From: Haematospirillum sp. H1815
GTDB lineage: Bacteria > Pseudomonadota > Alphaproteobacteria > Rhodospirillales > Rhodospirillaceae
Length of the DNA: 38,944 bases
Direction: 5' to 3'
Assembly (NCBI RefSeq): GCF_012102705.1
Contig: NZ_JAAVTA010000012.1
Coordinates: forward strand, 1-38,944
Shown piece by piece: positions 1 to 7,737 of this stretch (within the stretch, counting starts at the first letter, position 1; every line of letters begins with the position of its first letter). Below the pieces are notes generated by a model. That model was not told where the DNA came from, made no database searches, and saw only the letters and a program-made list of their open reading frames with translations. The translations under genes and the position numbers were made by a program.

Positions 1-864
1 ATTTCGCACCAGAACATCCGAGAACAGGGACGGATGCAGATGGTGTTGCTCACATTCAAGAAAGATGGAGCCTGTCTGTTCAACAAGGCCATAGTAGTTA
101 TGGACAGAACGGATACCGGTTGTTTTTTCGGCCAGAGCACGGAATGCCCCGGCGCTGATCTGTTGGTCGGCCATCTTCTTCCACCCACCACCGTGGATCA
201 GGATACCTTTACCCAGATCAAGGCGTATACCCTGCTCCTCAAGGCACTTCAGAAATTTCGAGAACACAAGGAAGGTAAGGCCAAAGACAAAAACAGGTTG
301 GTTACCATAACGGGTTTCAAAATCTTTCAGGGCATTCAGGTCAGTCACTCCCTGTTTGTCCAGGGCATATATGATGGGGCGCCCAAAGAGCGAAAATCCG
401 GTCGTGGCGGCTGCGCGTGCTGATGATGCATCTGCCCCCCTTTCTGCGGATTGTGAGTCGATGACCAGCATGGGCATCCGTTCCAGCCCCGTAAAATTCA
501 CGGTAATGTGGGCAAGGACTTTCGTTTGTCGCATGATTTCAGCATGATCAAGTGCGATGCGCGAACGTGTATGACCGGTTGTTCCTGATGACAGAAGGGT
601 CTTCTGGACCTGGCTCTGGGGAACACTCTTCAGATCTAGTTCCTTGAAGAGGCGAACTGGCAAGAAGGGAATGTGTTCCAGAGAGGAATGCTTTTCTGTC
701 TGGTCCGGGAAGAAAGCCATCATTTTTTTATAAGGTGGGCAGTGTTGCATATGGTGGTGTGTCAACCACGACATGCGTTCCAGAAAGAGGGGCTGTCTTT
801 GCGGACGACGCAGTTCGTAGGGTGGTTCTTCAAAGAAAGCATCAAGGGGCAAGGGCGTAATCAT
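1..864 (-). CDS. LuxE-type acyl-protein synthetase (partial, runs off left edge)
   Basis: I read 288 codons on the minus strand, open to the window edge, so the C-terminus is missing. The protein has the LuxE-family layout: an SSGTTG nucleotide-binding motif at residues 92-97, HGGGWKK near 224-230 and a YYGLVEQTGS segment at 257-266. LuxE enzymes adenylate a fatty acid and pass the acyl group to a Cys, normally feeding a LuxC acyl reductase that makes an aldehyde. The ATG overlaps the stop of the upstream ligase gene as ATGA, which implies translational coupling. LuxE-like proteins outside luminous bacteria are known from surface-polysaccharide loci, and that is the likelier setting here since no luciferase is in view. 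A LuxC-like reductase just beyond position 1 would fit, but this is a guess. Family call is firm; substrate unknown. Confidence 0.85.
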   Translation of the reverse strand, partial: MITPLPLDAFFEEPPYELRRPQRQPLFLERMSWLTHHHMQHCPPYKKMMAFFPDQTEKHSSLEHIPFLPVRLFKELDLKSVPQSQVQKTLLSSGTTGHTRSRIALDHAEIMRQTKVLAHITVNFTGLERMPMLVIDSQSAERGADASSARAAATTGFSLFGRPIIYALDKQGVTDLNALKDFETRYGNQPVFVFGLTFLVFSKFLKCLEEQGIRLDLGKGILIHGGGWKKMADQQISAGAFRALAEKTTGIRSVHNYYGLVEQTGSIFLECEQHHLHPSLFSDVLVRN

Positions 865-2285
865 GGCACTGCTTGGTTCATAAGGGTGGAATAATCCGTT
901 TTCCCTGACTCGAGACGGGGAAATGCGGGGACTATATGAACGAAGATTCCCTTGTGATGCAGGCCTGTTGCAGATTGCAGGAATGCGGCTACATCCTTGG
1001 CCTTGTCAGCGTCTGTAATGAAAACACATAGTCGATCGTCATGGCCACTGCATGCAGCGTGATAACCGGCTTTCTCCAGTAGATGTTCTGTTTCATCCAA
1101 GCTAACCCTGTGCCCGAATATTTTCAGGAATCGCTTTTTTCGCCCGATAATGCGCAGGAATCCATCACTGTCGCGGCAGGCGATGTCTCCTGTGTGCAAG
1201 GTTCCTTTGTGGCAATCTCCCAAGGTCAGGTCATCTGCAGATTGTGCCAAGCCAAGTGAGACATTGGGGCCCTGATAGACAAGCTCGCCTGGTTGTTCCG
1301 GTTCCTGTATTGGATTACCGGCTTCATCAATCAGGAACATGCTTCCCCCGGGGATCGGAATGCCGATGGTATGTCCCTTGGATGGCATGGCATCCCAGGG
1401 GACGCAGGACATGCGTGCGGTTGCCTCTGTCTGTCCATACATGACCCTGAACTGTCTGTTTTTATGTGTACATGACCGCACAAATGACTGGATATCGTCT
1501 GGATCCATACGTCCACCGGCCTGTGTCAGCAGGCGCAAGGCGGGTAAGTCCATCGTGTCAAGGTGCAGACGTTTCAATGTCTGGTAAATAAACGGTACGC
1601 CACCAAAATTTGTGACGCGATGCTCCCGTACGGCGTGCCAGAAAGCAGGTGTAATCACCGCGTTCTCTGTCACAAAAACAGACGCGCCGACAAGCAGATG
1701 GGAATGGATGATTGACAGTCCGTAGCTGTAGCTGAAGGGCATCGTGGTGATTGCACGATCAGACTCTTTGAGGTCGAGAGATTGTGCAATTGATGCCGCA
1801 TTACTCAGGATGTTATTGCGTGAAATCCGGACGAAAGACCGGCTTCCTGTTGATCCTGATGTTGTTAACAGAAGAGACAGCTGATCGTGCATTGCGGGGC
1901 TTTCTCCCCGGTGCATCAGGACATAGCCGTTTCTTTGTTGCACGATCCGGGCTTGTCCGAATGTCGGTGCATGATTCAGTGGACAGAGGATGTAACCCGG
2001 GTTCAGGCGATTCGTAATGTCTACAAGATGGTGCTGTGATACGGAGTGATGCACCAAGGCTGGTACGGAATTTGCGCGCATCAGCCCGATATACGCCATA
2101 ACAGCTTCCGGGCAATTCTCGCACAGGATCAGTACAAGGTTGCGTCCTGCAACGGCGTTTGCCCAGAAGTCAGCCTGACAGGCAAGGTCATGGTATGACA
2201 TCTCCCCGCTCTCTTCAGACAGAAGAGCGCTCTTCTGTTCATGCATTTCCAGACTGGAAAACAGATCGTTCATGCGGGAATGCAT
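861..2285 (-). CDS. AMP-dependent acyl-CoA/acyl-ACP ligase
   Basis: A 474-residue ANL-superfamily adenylating enzyme. Visible motifs in order are TTSGSTGS at 141-148 (phosphate-binding loop), YGQTEATARMS at 283-293, HTGDIACRDSDG at 364-375, the hinge region around GRKKRFLKIFGHRVS, and the C-terminal ESGKTD with the expected catalytic Lys at about 462. It should activate a carboxylic acid with ATP and load it on CoA or an ACP. It is the first gene of the minus-strand arm and is followed by the LuxE-like gene with a 4-bp overlap. Two ACPs without an obvious loading enzyme lie on the other arm, so ACP loading is plausible. The start is uncertain: the ATG at 2285 has AGAGA very close upstream, and a second ATG lies four codons in. 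Specificity cannot be read from the sequence. Confidence 0.85.
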   Translation of the reverse strand: MHSRMNDLFSSLEMHEQKSALLSEESGEMSYHDLACQADFWANAVAGRNLVLILCENCPEAVMAYIGLMRANSVPALVHHSVSQHHLVDITNRLNPGYILCPLNHAPTFGQARIVQQRNGYVLMHRGESPAMHDQLSLLLTTSGSTGSRSFVRISRNNILSNAASIAQSLDLKESDRAITTMPFSYSYGLSIIHSHLLVGASVFVTENAVITPAFWHAVREHRVTNFGGVPFIYQTLKRLHLDTMDLPALRLLTQAGGRMDPDDIQSFVRSCTHKNRQFRVMYGQTEATARMSCVPWDAMPSKGHTIGIPIPGGSMFLIDEAGNPIQEPEQPGELVYQGPNVSLGLAQSADDLTLGDCHKGTLHTGDIACRDSDGFLRIIGRKKRFLKIFGHRVSLDETEHLLEKAGYHAACSGHDDRLCVFITDADKAKDVAAFLQSATGLHHKGIFVHIVPAFPRLESGKTDYSTLMNQAVP

Positions 2286-2673
2286 TCTCTGTTATTAGTT
2301 AGATACAGAATCTTACGCCCCCAAAAAGCGTGTATGCAAATCTTATTCTATAGTAGCCAGTTCTGTTATGTAGTTTATCCTCTGCGAGGATAATTTAAAC
2401 TACCAAATTGTTGTGATAATTTGTTGTATTTTAATACAGGGGGGAGGGGAGCTACGCCCATGTGCGGAGAGAGTTTATTTGATAATTCGCAAAAATATAT
2501 AAGTTCTTTATGCAAGAAAACCAAATATTAATTCAATTAACATTTGTTTATTTGATATATAATGTCACTTAACGCACTATAAAAAATCGTTATTTATTAG
2601 CCGCAATGAAAGAAATTTATTTATTTTTCGTATTTATTTTTTTCTCATTGATGGAGATGGGTTGGAGATTATC
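2286..2673. other. AT-rich divergent intergenic region
   Basis: About 390 bases with no credible gene. They are much richer in A/T than the flanking DNA and separate the minus-strand ligase/LuxE pair from the plus-strand acyl cluster, so promoters for both arms should lie here. A short G-rich island (GGGGGGAGGGGAGC, near 2440-2453) interrupts the A/T-rich DNA. I see no clear hairpin terminator or tRNA. Such spacers are typical of acquired surface-polysaccharide DNA and of silencer-protein targets, but the sequence alone does not prove either. Confidence 0.6.
2537..2563 (+). promoter_or_regulatory. Possible sigma-70 promoter of the acyl cluster
   Basis: TTAACA at 2537-2542 and a perfect TATAAT at 2558-2563, with a 15-bp spacer that is shorter than ideal. 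It lies about 110 bases upstream of the first plus-strand gene. In such AT-rich DNA a chance TATAAT is easy to find, so this is only a candidate. Confidence 0.35.
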
Positions 2674-3537
2674 ATGAAAAGTAGCGCTTTATTTAAATGC
2701 GTTGATCGAAGTTGTGTTGAGGAATTAATTGGAGAGATATTTTCTGAGATACCGGTTTCATCCCCGGTTCTTGTTCAGTCAAGTCTTGCTGGTCTTGGTT
2801 ATATTGATGAGGTCAGTCCGGGAAGCATCCTGTGTCAGAAGTACGAGCAAATCATCTCGGAGGCCGCAGGGGAAAGAACGCTGCTGTTTCCCACGTTTAA
2901 CTACGACTGTCTGAAGAATGGTGTCTTTGATCTGGATAGGGATTACGGACAGGTAGGTCTTCTCAGTAAATACTTCGCCCGGAAATATCCCGATGACCGT
3001 ACGCTGACGCCAACCTATAACTTTTATATCAGGAACAATCACCAACGTTTCAGCCTGTCTCCCGATATTTCACCGTTTGGTGCTGGATCAACCATGGAGC
3101 GCTTGGTGAAATTTGGGGGGTATCTCTTGGTTCTTGGATTGGCGCAGCCCACAAGTGTTCTGACTATTGGGCATTACATTGAAACGCTTGCGCGTGTCCA
3201 TTATCGTTACGATAAGGAATTCTCCGTGCAGATTCGTCGAGCGAGCGAACTGCCAATATCACACAAGATGACAGTACATGTTCGTCCTTCTGGAGGATGT
3301 GTCGTATACCGTGATGAGTATAGGGATTTTTCCTGCGGAAAAAGATATAATAATTACGGTTTGAGGGCATGGCTTATGAGCGCTGAATCGTATGTCGAAT
3401 ATCAATTGAGTGTTCTGAAAAAGGACGAGTTTGCTTGGCTTGTACCAGATAAGAAGATTTTTTTCTCTGACTTCTACAGAAAGTTTGGGTATCCTTCGAG
3501 CCTCGATTGCTTTGAGAAAATAAGGGGTGAGCTGTGA
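2674..3537 (+). CDS. AAC(3)-family (Antibiotic_NAT) N-acyltransferase
   Basis: A 287-residue member of the aminoglycoside 3-N-acetyltransferase fold family. Seen are an SSL segment near residues 36-38, LLFPTF at 70-75, SPFGAGSTMERL around 132-143, LLVLGL at 151-156 and the family His/Glu pair in TIGHYIE (H167, E170). True resistance enzymes use acetyl-CoA on aminoglycosides. Distant members sit in surface-glycan loci and N-acylate amino sugars. Here the next gene is an ACP, so an acyl-ACP donor is a reasonable inference. A TTG 12 bases earlier is in frame, but the ATG at 2674 has GGAG six bases upstream and is the better start. The gene ends overlapping the ACP start as GTGA. It should not be annotated as antibiotic resistance on this evidence. 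Confidence 0.8.
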   Translation: MKSSALFKCVDRSCVEELIGEIFSEIPVSSPVLVQSSLAGLGYIDEVSPGSILCQKYEQIISEAAGERTLLFPTFNYDCLKNGVFDLDRDYGQVGLLSKYFARKYPDDRTLTPTYNFYIRNNHQRFSLSPDISPFGAGSTMERLVKFGGYLLVLGLAQPTSVLTIGHYIETLARVHYRYDKEFSVQIRRASELPISHKMTVHVRPSGGCVVYRDEYRDFSCGKRYNNYGLRAWLMSAESYVEYQLSVLKKDEFAWLVPDKKIFFSDFYRKFGYPSSLDCFEKIRGEL

Positions 3538-3761
3538 GTATCAATGTTTTTCTGGGTCATTTCCGTGAGGCCGTGGAGCTGGAGAATGCAGTTAATTTGA
3601 CCGCAGAGACACCTCTTTCTGAAGTCCCCGGGTGGGATTCCCTTGCAATTCTGTCTGTGATGGCAATGGCAAGTACAATCTATGAGAAGGTTATCGTTAT
3701 GGAAGACATCGAACGCTGCAAGAAGGTTGGGGATTTGTTCGAGGTGATGCAGGCGCGGTGA
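3534..3761 (+). CDS. Acyl carrier protein (first of two)
   Basis: A 75-residue ACP with the phosphopantetheine site PGWDSLA; the modified Ser is residue 36. It starts at a GTG overlapping the TGA of the acyltransferase gene (GTGA), behind an AGGGGTGA Shine-Dalgarno-like stretch. It differs in sequence from the second ACP at 7738, so the two are probably used by different partners rather than being recent duplicates. The immediate neighbours are an N-acyltransferase and a KASIII, which suggests it carries the growing or finished acyl chain. Confidence 0.88.
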   Translation: MSINVFLGHFREAVELENAVNLTAETPLSEVPGWDSLAILSVMAMASTIYEKVIVMEDIERCKKVGDLFEVMQAR

Positions 3762-3767
3762 TCAATT

Positions 3768-4826
3768 ATGGTGGTGCGTCGTATTGAGGGGGTTCGTATC
3801 TGTGGAATTGCGTCCTGTGTTCCCGCGAGTCGACGCGTTATCTCTGCGGAACTGTTTGCGGACCGCTTAATGGCAAAGCGCTTCTCTTCTGTAACCGGTG
3901 TGAAGGAAAGCCGTTCGGCATACGTGCAGGGCCTTGTTTCTTCGGATCTCTGTCATGAGGCCGCCCGCACGCTGATGACCCGCTTGGGTTGGTCCGGGGA
4001 CGATGTCGATACCGTGATTTTTGTGAGCCAGAGTCGGGATTATGTTCTTCCCATGACAGCCTGCCTTTTGCAGGAGAGGCTGGGGATAAGCCAGTCATGC
4101 ATAGCTTTTGATATTCCTTCTGGGTGCTCTGGCTTTGTGCAGGGGTTGGCAGCCATTGCGTCGCTGTTGACTGGTGGTCAGGGGAAGAGGGGACTCCTCC
4201 TTGTTGGTGAGGTCAACAAGGCGGATGGATGTGGTCTCGACAGCGGAACCAATCTATTATTTGGGGATGCGGGTGGGGTTTGTGCTGTTGAGCGTAGCCA
4301 AAATGCCAGCCCCATGGTCTTTGATTTTGGAACGGATGGAAGTGGTTACAAGTACCTTTATACGCCCGCTGGTGGCTTTCGCCATCCTATCAGTTGCGAG
4401 GATTTCGATTATGTGGAAGGGCAGGACGGGATAAAACGTCGACCGATAGACTGCATCATTGATGGGCCAAAGATTTTTGAATTTGCTGTTGATAAGGTTC
4501 CTGTCAGCGTTTCTCGTCTTCTGGAGGGGATTGGGGTGTCTGTGGATGATGTTGACAGTTTTATATTCCATCAAGCAAACCGATTGATCAACGAGACAAT
4601 CCGGAACAAGCTGAAAATTTCTTCTGAAAAGCATCCTTATTCGATCGACTTGTTCGGGAATACAAGCTCTGCCAGTATCCCCTTGACAATAACGACAAGC
4701 CTGTCCCGCCAACTTGAGATGGGTGTGAACAAGCTTGTTCTATGTGGTTTTGGTGTTGGTTTGTCGTGGGCTTCTGCCTATGTCGAAACAGATGGCATCT
4801 GCTGTCCTGGGCTTGTCGAAATATGA
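3768..4826 (+). CDS. 3-oxoacyl-ACP synthase III (KASIII, FabH-like), catalytically intact
   Basis: 352 residues, the normal length of a KASIII with an extended C-terminal half. The catalytic triad is present: Cys120 in DIPSGCSGF, His268 in FHQAN and Asn298 in LFGNTSSAS. KASIII condenses a primer acyl thioester with malonyl-ACP. It is the first of three KASIII-fold genes in this run, which is unusual since housekeeping FabH is normally single. ATG at 3768 follows the ACP stop by six bases. The stop overlaps the next ATG as ATGA. FabH-like genes next to ACP genes are known in flagellin-glycan loci such as that of Campylobacter; primer choice here is unknown. Confidence 0.9.
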   Translation: MVVRRIEGVRICGIASCVPASRRVISAELFADRLMAKRFSSVTGVKESRSAYVQGLVSSDLCHEAARTLMTRLGWSGDDVDTVIFVSQSRDYVLPMTACLLQERLGISQSCIAFDIPSGCSGFVQGLAAIASLLTGGQGKRGLLLVGEVNKADGCGLDSGTNLLFGDAGGVCAVERSQNASPMVFDFGTDGSGYKYLYTPAGGFRHPISCEDFDYVEGQDGIKRRPIDCIIDGPKIFEFAVDKVPVSVSRLLEGIGVSVDDVDSFIFHQANRLINETIRNKLKISSEKHPYSIDLFGNTSSASIPLTITTSLSRQLEMGVNKLVLCGFGVGLSWASAYVETDGICCPGLVEI

Positions 4827-5572
4827 GCAGTGTTTTTACGTTAAATAATAAAACGATCCTTATAACCGGCAGCTCTTCTGGTATTGGCCGTGTGACGGCG
4901 ATTGAATGTGCGAAAAGTGGTGCATCTATTGTCGCATCGGGGCGAAATGAAGAGAAATTGGAAGAGCTCGTGTCCTTGCTTCCAGGAGATGGCCATATGT
5001 GGTTGGCGGCGGATCTGACGGATGATGCGCAATCGCTTGCTTTGGCCGAGTCAGTTGGCACTATCGATGGCATTGTTCATTCAGCGGGTGTGTCCAAGCT
5101 GATGCCTTTCAGGTGGATGTCTGATGCATTTTTTGATGAAATCACCCATATAAATCTGCGGGCCCCTGTTCTTCTGAGTCGTAATCTGATGGCGGCTGGT
5201 AAGATCCGGAGTGGAGGGTCTGTGCTTTTCATGTCTTCGATTGCCGGTTTGACCGGTGCTGTGGGGCTTGCTGCATATGCCGGGGCCAAGAATGGCTTGC
5301 TGGCTGTGGCTCGTGTTATGGCCAAGGAGAGTATGAAAAAACGTATCCGTGTTAATGTTCTGATCCCAAGTCTGGTCAGTACGCCAATGACTCTTGAAGG
5401 GGACAAGGTTTCACAGGTAGCCCTGGAGCGCGCTGCAGAAAAGTACCCATGGGGATTTGCCGAGCCTGAGGATATTGCATATGCGTGTATCTATTTTCTG
5501 TCTGATGCCAGCAGATGGGTGACGGGCACCTCGTTGGTTATTGACGGGGGTGCCATGCTGTCCATGGGGTAA
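4823..5572 (+). CDS. SDR-family 3-oxoacyl-ACP reductase (FabG-like)
   Basis: 249 residues, typical for a classical short-chain dehydrogenase. Seen are the nucleotide-binding TGSSSGIG at 15-22, HSAG at 86-89, and the catalytic set Asn111, Ser139, Tyr152 and Lys156 (YAGAK). The Ser-to-Tyr spacing of 13 matches FabG. The predicted role is NADPH reduction of the beta-keto group made by the neighbouring KASIII. The ATG at 4823 overlaps the previous stop as ATGA; an upstream in-frame ATG inside the KASIII gene would give a spurious N-terminal extension and was not used. A sugar-oxidoreductase role cannot be excluded, but the context favours beta-ketoacyl reduction. Confidence 0.88.
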   Translation: MSSVFTLNNKTILITGSSSGIGRVTAIECAKSGASIVASGRNEEKLEELVSLLPGDGHMWLAADLTDDAQSLALAESVGTIDGIVHSAGVSKLMPFRWMSDAFFDEITHINLRAPVLLSRNLMAAGKIRSGGSVLFMSSIAGLTGAVGLAAYAGAKNGLLAVARVMAKESMKKRIRVNVLIPSLVSTPMTLEGDKVSQVALERAAEKYPWGFAEPEDIAYACIYFLSDASRWVTGTSLVIDGGAMLSMG

Positions 5573-5598
5573 GGGGATTGGGGTAAGGGGATTGGGGT
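5571..5598 (+). repeat. Perfect 14-bp tandem duplication containing a Shine-Dalgarno
   Basis: The 14-mer AAGGGGATTGGGGT occurs twice head to tail at 5571-5584 and 5585-5598. It starts inside the TAA stop of the reductase gene and ends inside the GTG start of the KASIII pseudoenzyme gene. Each copy carries AAGGGG; the second lies six bases before the GTG and is the likely ribosome-binding site. The unit is preceded by another TGGGGT. Confidence 0.9.
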
Positions 5599-6559
5599 GA
5601 GGCAGGGAATTTCAGGGATTTCTATAAAAGGAGTAGCAGCATGCCTGCGTCCGGGGACGCGGCCTGTTAACTCTCTGTGTGCATCAGACTTGTGTCAGAT
5701 TGCAGCAGAGAGACTCTTGTGTGATCTGGCGTGGAAGCCTCAAGATATTGCCCTTCTTGTGAATGTGACCCAGACACCTGACTATTCCAATCACCCGATG
5801 ACCGCGCCCTCTATTGCAAGCAGGATAGGGTGTGGCGAGATCATGGCACTTGATGTGCCCGGAGGCGGGGCTGGATACATTTGCGGGATTCGTGTCGCCG
5901 CTGCCCTTCTGGCGGCAGGACAGTTTGACAAGGCGCTTGTCTGTGCGGGTGATGCCTTGGTGCATACGCTACCTGAAGACTGTGACCCGGTTACTGCAAA
6001 TATGACTGATGCAGGGACTGTAACGGCTCTCGAGAAAGATCCGTCTGCCGAGCTTCTTTCCTTTTACACGGGTACGGTTGGTGCGGCGTTTTTTGTCAAT
6101 AGTACGCCAGGTCTTGGTTTTCGTCATACAATGTCCCCTCGGTCCCTTGTCCCCAGGAAAGGTATACAGGGAGGGTATCTCAGGGATGTCGATCCGCATA
6201 TTGATCTAGCCGCTCTTCGGAAATTGGTCCTGCACCATGTTCCGAAGGTCCTTGATTGTATACGGCCTGATGTGCAAAGCGGGAGTATTGCCCAAGTTTT
6301 TTTCACACAAGTTGACAGTGAATTGCACAATCATCTGGCCCGTGACCTTGGTGTCAAAGTGCCTGTGCAAGATCTTTTTGATACTTATGGTAACCTTGAA
6401 TCGGCGGGTTTACCCGTTTCATTGATTCAATATCTGAGGGCAGAGCCTGGAGGGGTGTCTGAGAAGGCTGCCTTGGTTGGTTTCGGGAGTGGCTTCAGTT
6501 ACGGAGCAATGACGCTTGATTTATCAGGTCTTGTTACACCTGAAATGAAGCTTGTATAG
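5597..6559 (+). CDS. KASIII-fold protein lacking catalytic Cys and His (pseudoenzyme)
   Basis: 320 residues, clearly related to the KASIII proteins on both sides. In the active-site loop the neighbours read DIPSGCSGF and DIPMGCAGS, but this one reads DVPGGGAGY, so the nucleophile is Gly91. The FHQAN motif is replaced by FFTQVD (Thr237 at the His position), while the Asn-containing YGN (Asn266) is kept. The frame is intact with no stop or frameshift, and the C-terminal FGSGFSYG glycine motif is preserved, so it is a maintained protein rather than a decayed gene. It cannot do normal decarboxylating condensation with this site. By analogy with the chain-length-factor subunit of type II polyketide synthases (a different KAS class), it may pair with one of the flanking KASIIIs. 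GTG start behind AAGGGG. Confidence 0.85.
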   Translation: MRQGISGISIKGVAACLRPGTRPVNSLCASDLCQIAAERLLCDLAWKPQDIALLVNVTQTPDYSNHPMTAPSIASRIGCGEIMALDVPGGGAGYICGIRVAAALLAAGQFDKALVCAGDALVHTLPEDCDPVTANMTDAGTVTALEKDPSAELLSFYTGTVGAAFFVNSTPGLGFRHTMSPRSLVPRKGIQGGYLRDVDPHIDLAALRKLVLHHVPKVLDCIRPDVQSGSIAQVFFTQVDSELHNHLARDLGVKVPVQDLFDTYGNLESAGLPVSLIQYLRAEPGGVSEKAALVGFGSGFSYGAMTLDLSGLVTPEMKLV

Positions 6560-6566
6560 GTCTATT

Positions 6567-7631
6567 ATGAGTTTGCTTTCCCTGCAAAACATCGTGTTAC
6601 TGGGAGCTGCCGGAGTTGTTCCGGAGGCCGTTGAGAGTAATCGCTTCATTTGTGGAGTAGACGCAGATGAATCCGAGCGTTTGATTCGGCATATAGGCAT
6701 TTCAGAGCGCCATATTTCAAAACCAGAAACATGCGCCTCGGACCTTGGGGTTGAGGCTGCAAGAAGGTTGATGGCTGATCTGGCTTGGCACCCGGAGCAG
6801 GTTGATGTTCTCATTTTTGCAAGTCAGACAGGTGACTATATTCGTCCGTCAACTTCTTGTCTGATACATCATCGATTGGGATGTGCTGAGGATTGTCTCT
6901 GTCTGGATATTCCGATGGGATGTGCTGGTTCAATCAGTGCTCTTGCCGTTGCAGGTAGTTTGATGAGCGAGAATGCTTTCCAGCGAGGGCTCGTCATTGT
7001 TGCAGAGACAGCTTCAAAATATGCTTCTCCCGGTGACAAATCCTTACGCCCATTAAGCGGTGACGGAGCCTGCGCCTTGGCTTTGGAAAGGCGTGAAGAG
7101 GCTCCAGTAATGCATTTTGATTTACGTACAGATGGTTCGCATGTCGAAAGTGTTTATATACCGGATGGTGGATATCGAAATTTTCTTAGTAATTGCTCTT
7201 TCGAGCAGAATGAAGCACGGGATGGCGTACTGCGGCGTCCAATAGATGCTCATCTTGATGGTAGTGCCGTTTTTACTTTTTCCATTACGAAGCCTGTTGC
7301 TTTGCTCAAGGATTTTATGGAGCATCATGCGTTGTGTGATGAGGATATCGACTATTTTGTTCTCCATCAGGCCAACATGATTATAAACGCAACAATAGCG
7401 CGGCGTATGAAAATACGATCCGAGAAAATGCCGATGATATTAGGGAATATGGGGAATACAGGTGGATCTAGCATTCCTCTGACATTGTGCTCTGTACTAC
7501 AGGGTTTCCCTGATAGAGAGAGGAATTTGAGGGTTATCCTTTGTGGGTTCGGATCTGGGCTATGCTGGGGGGTTTCTCTTATTGAGATCTTAGCAGATGT
7601 TCGAGGATCTATTGATGTTTGTAATCTGTGA
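6567..7631 (+). CDS. 3-oxoacyl-ACP synthase III (second intact KASIII)
   Basis: 354 residues with Cys119 in DIPMGCAGS, His267 in LHQAN and Asn297 in GNTGGSSIP, so the full KASIII triad is present. Overall design matches the KASIII at 3768, including the long insertion with DGVLRRPID that also occurs there as DGIKRRPID. The two active enzymes are diverged enough to differ in primer or partner. The ATG at 6567 has AGG six bases upstream and lies just after the TAG of the pseudoenzyme gene; an in-frame TTG five codons earlier is less likely. Its position directly after the inactive homologue makes it the most obvious heterodimer partner. About 105 AT-rich bases follow before the next gene. Confidence 0.9.
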   Translation: MSLLSLQNIVLLGAAGVVPEAVESNRFICGVDADESERLIRHIGISERHISKPETCASDLGVEAARRLMADLAWHPEQVDVLIFASQTGDYIRPSTSCLIHHRLGCAEDCLCLDIPMGCAGSISALAVAGSLMSENAFQRGLVIVAETASKYASPGDKSLRPLSGDGACALALERREEAPVMHFDLRTDGSHVESVYIPDGGYRNFLSNCSFEQNEARDGVLRRPIDAHLDGSAVFTFSITKPVALLKDFMEHHALCDEDIDYFVLHQANMIINATIARRMKIRSEKMPMILGNMGNTGGSSIPLTLCSVLQGFPDRERNLRVILCGFGSGLCWGVSLIEILADVRGSIDVCNL

Positions 7632-7737
7632 TCATCAAAAATTAATATTGTCCTTATAAATTTGTACTTTTAAGTTTATTATATCTTTGTATTAAATACA
7701 TTATTGTCTTCAGAGGGTGCATGGGGAGTATTATTTT

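Noticed and set aside
1-864. Bioluminescence (lux) locus
   Set aside because: Only a LuxE-like protein is present; no luciferase luxA/luxB is in the window, and LuxE relatives occur in polysaccharide loci.
2674-3537. Calling the AAC(3)-family gene an aminoglycoside resistance determinant
   Set aside because: It overlaps an ACP gene inside an acyl/glycan cluster; family membership alone does not show resistance.
5597-6559. Calling the Cys-less KASIII a pseudogene
   Set aside because: The 320-codon frame is intact, tightly packed between coupled genes and keeps structural motifs, so it is better seen as a pseudoenzyme.
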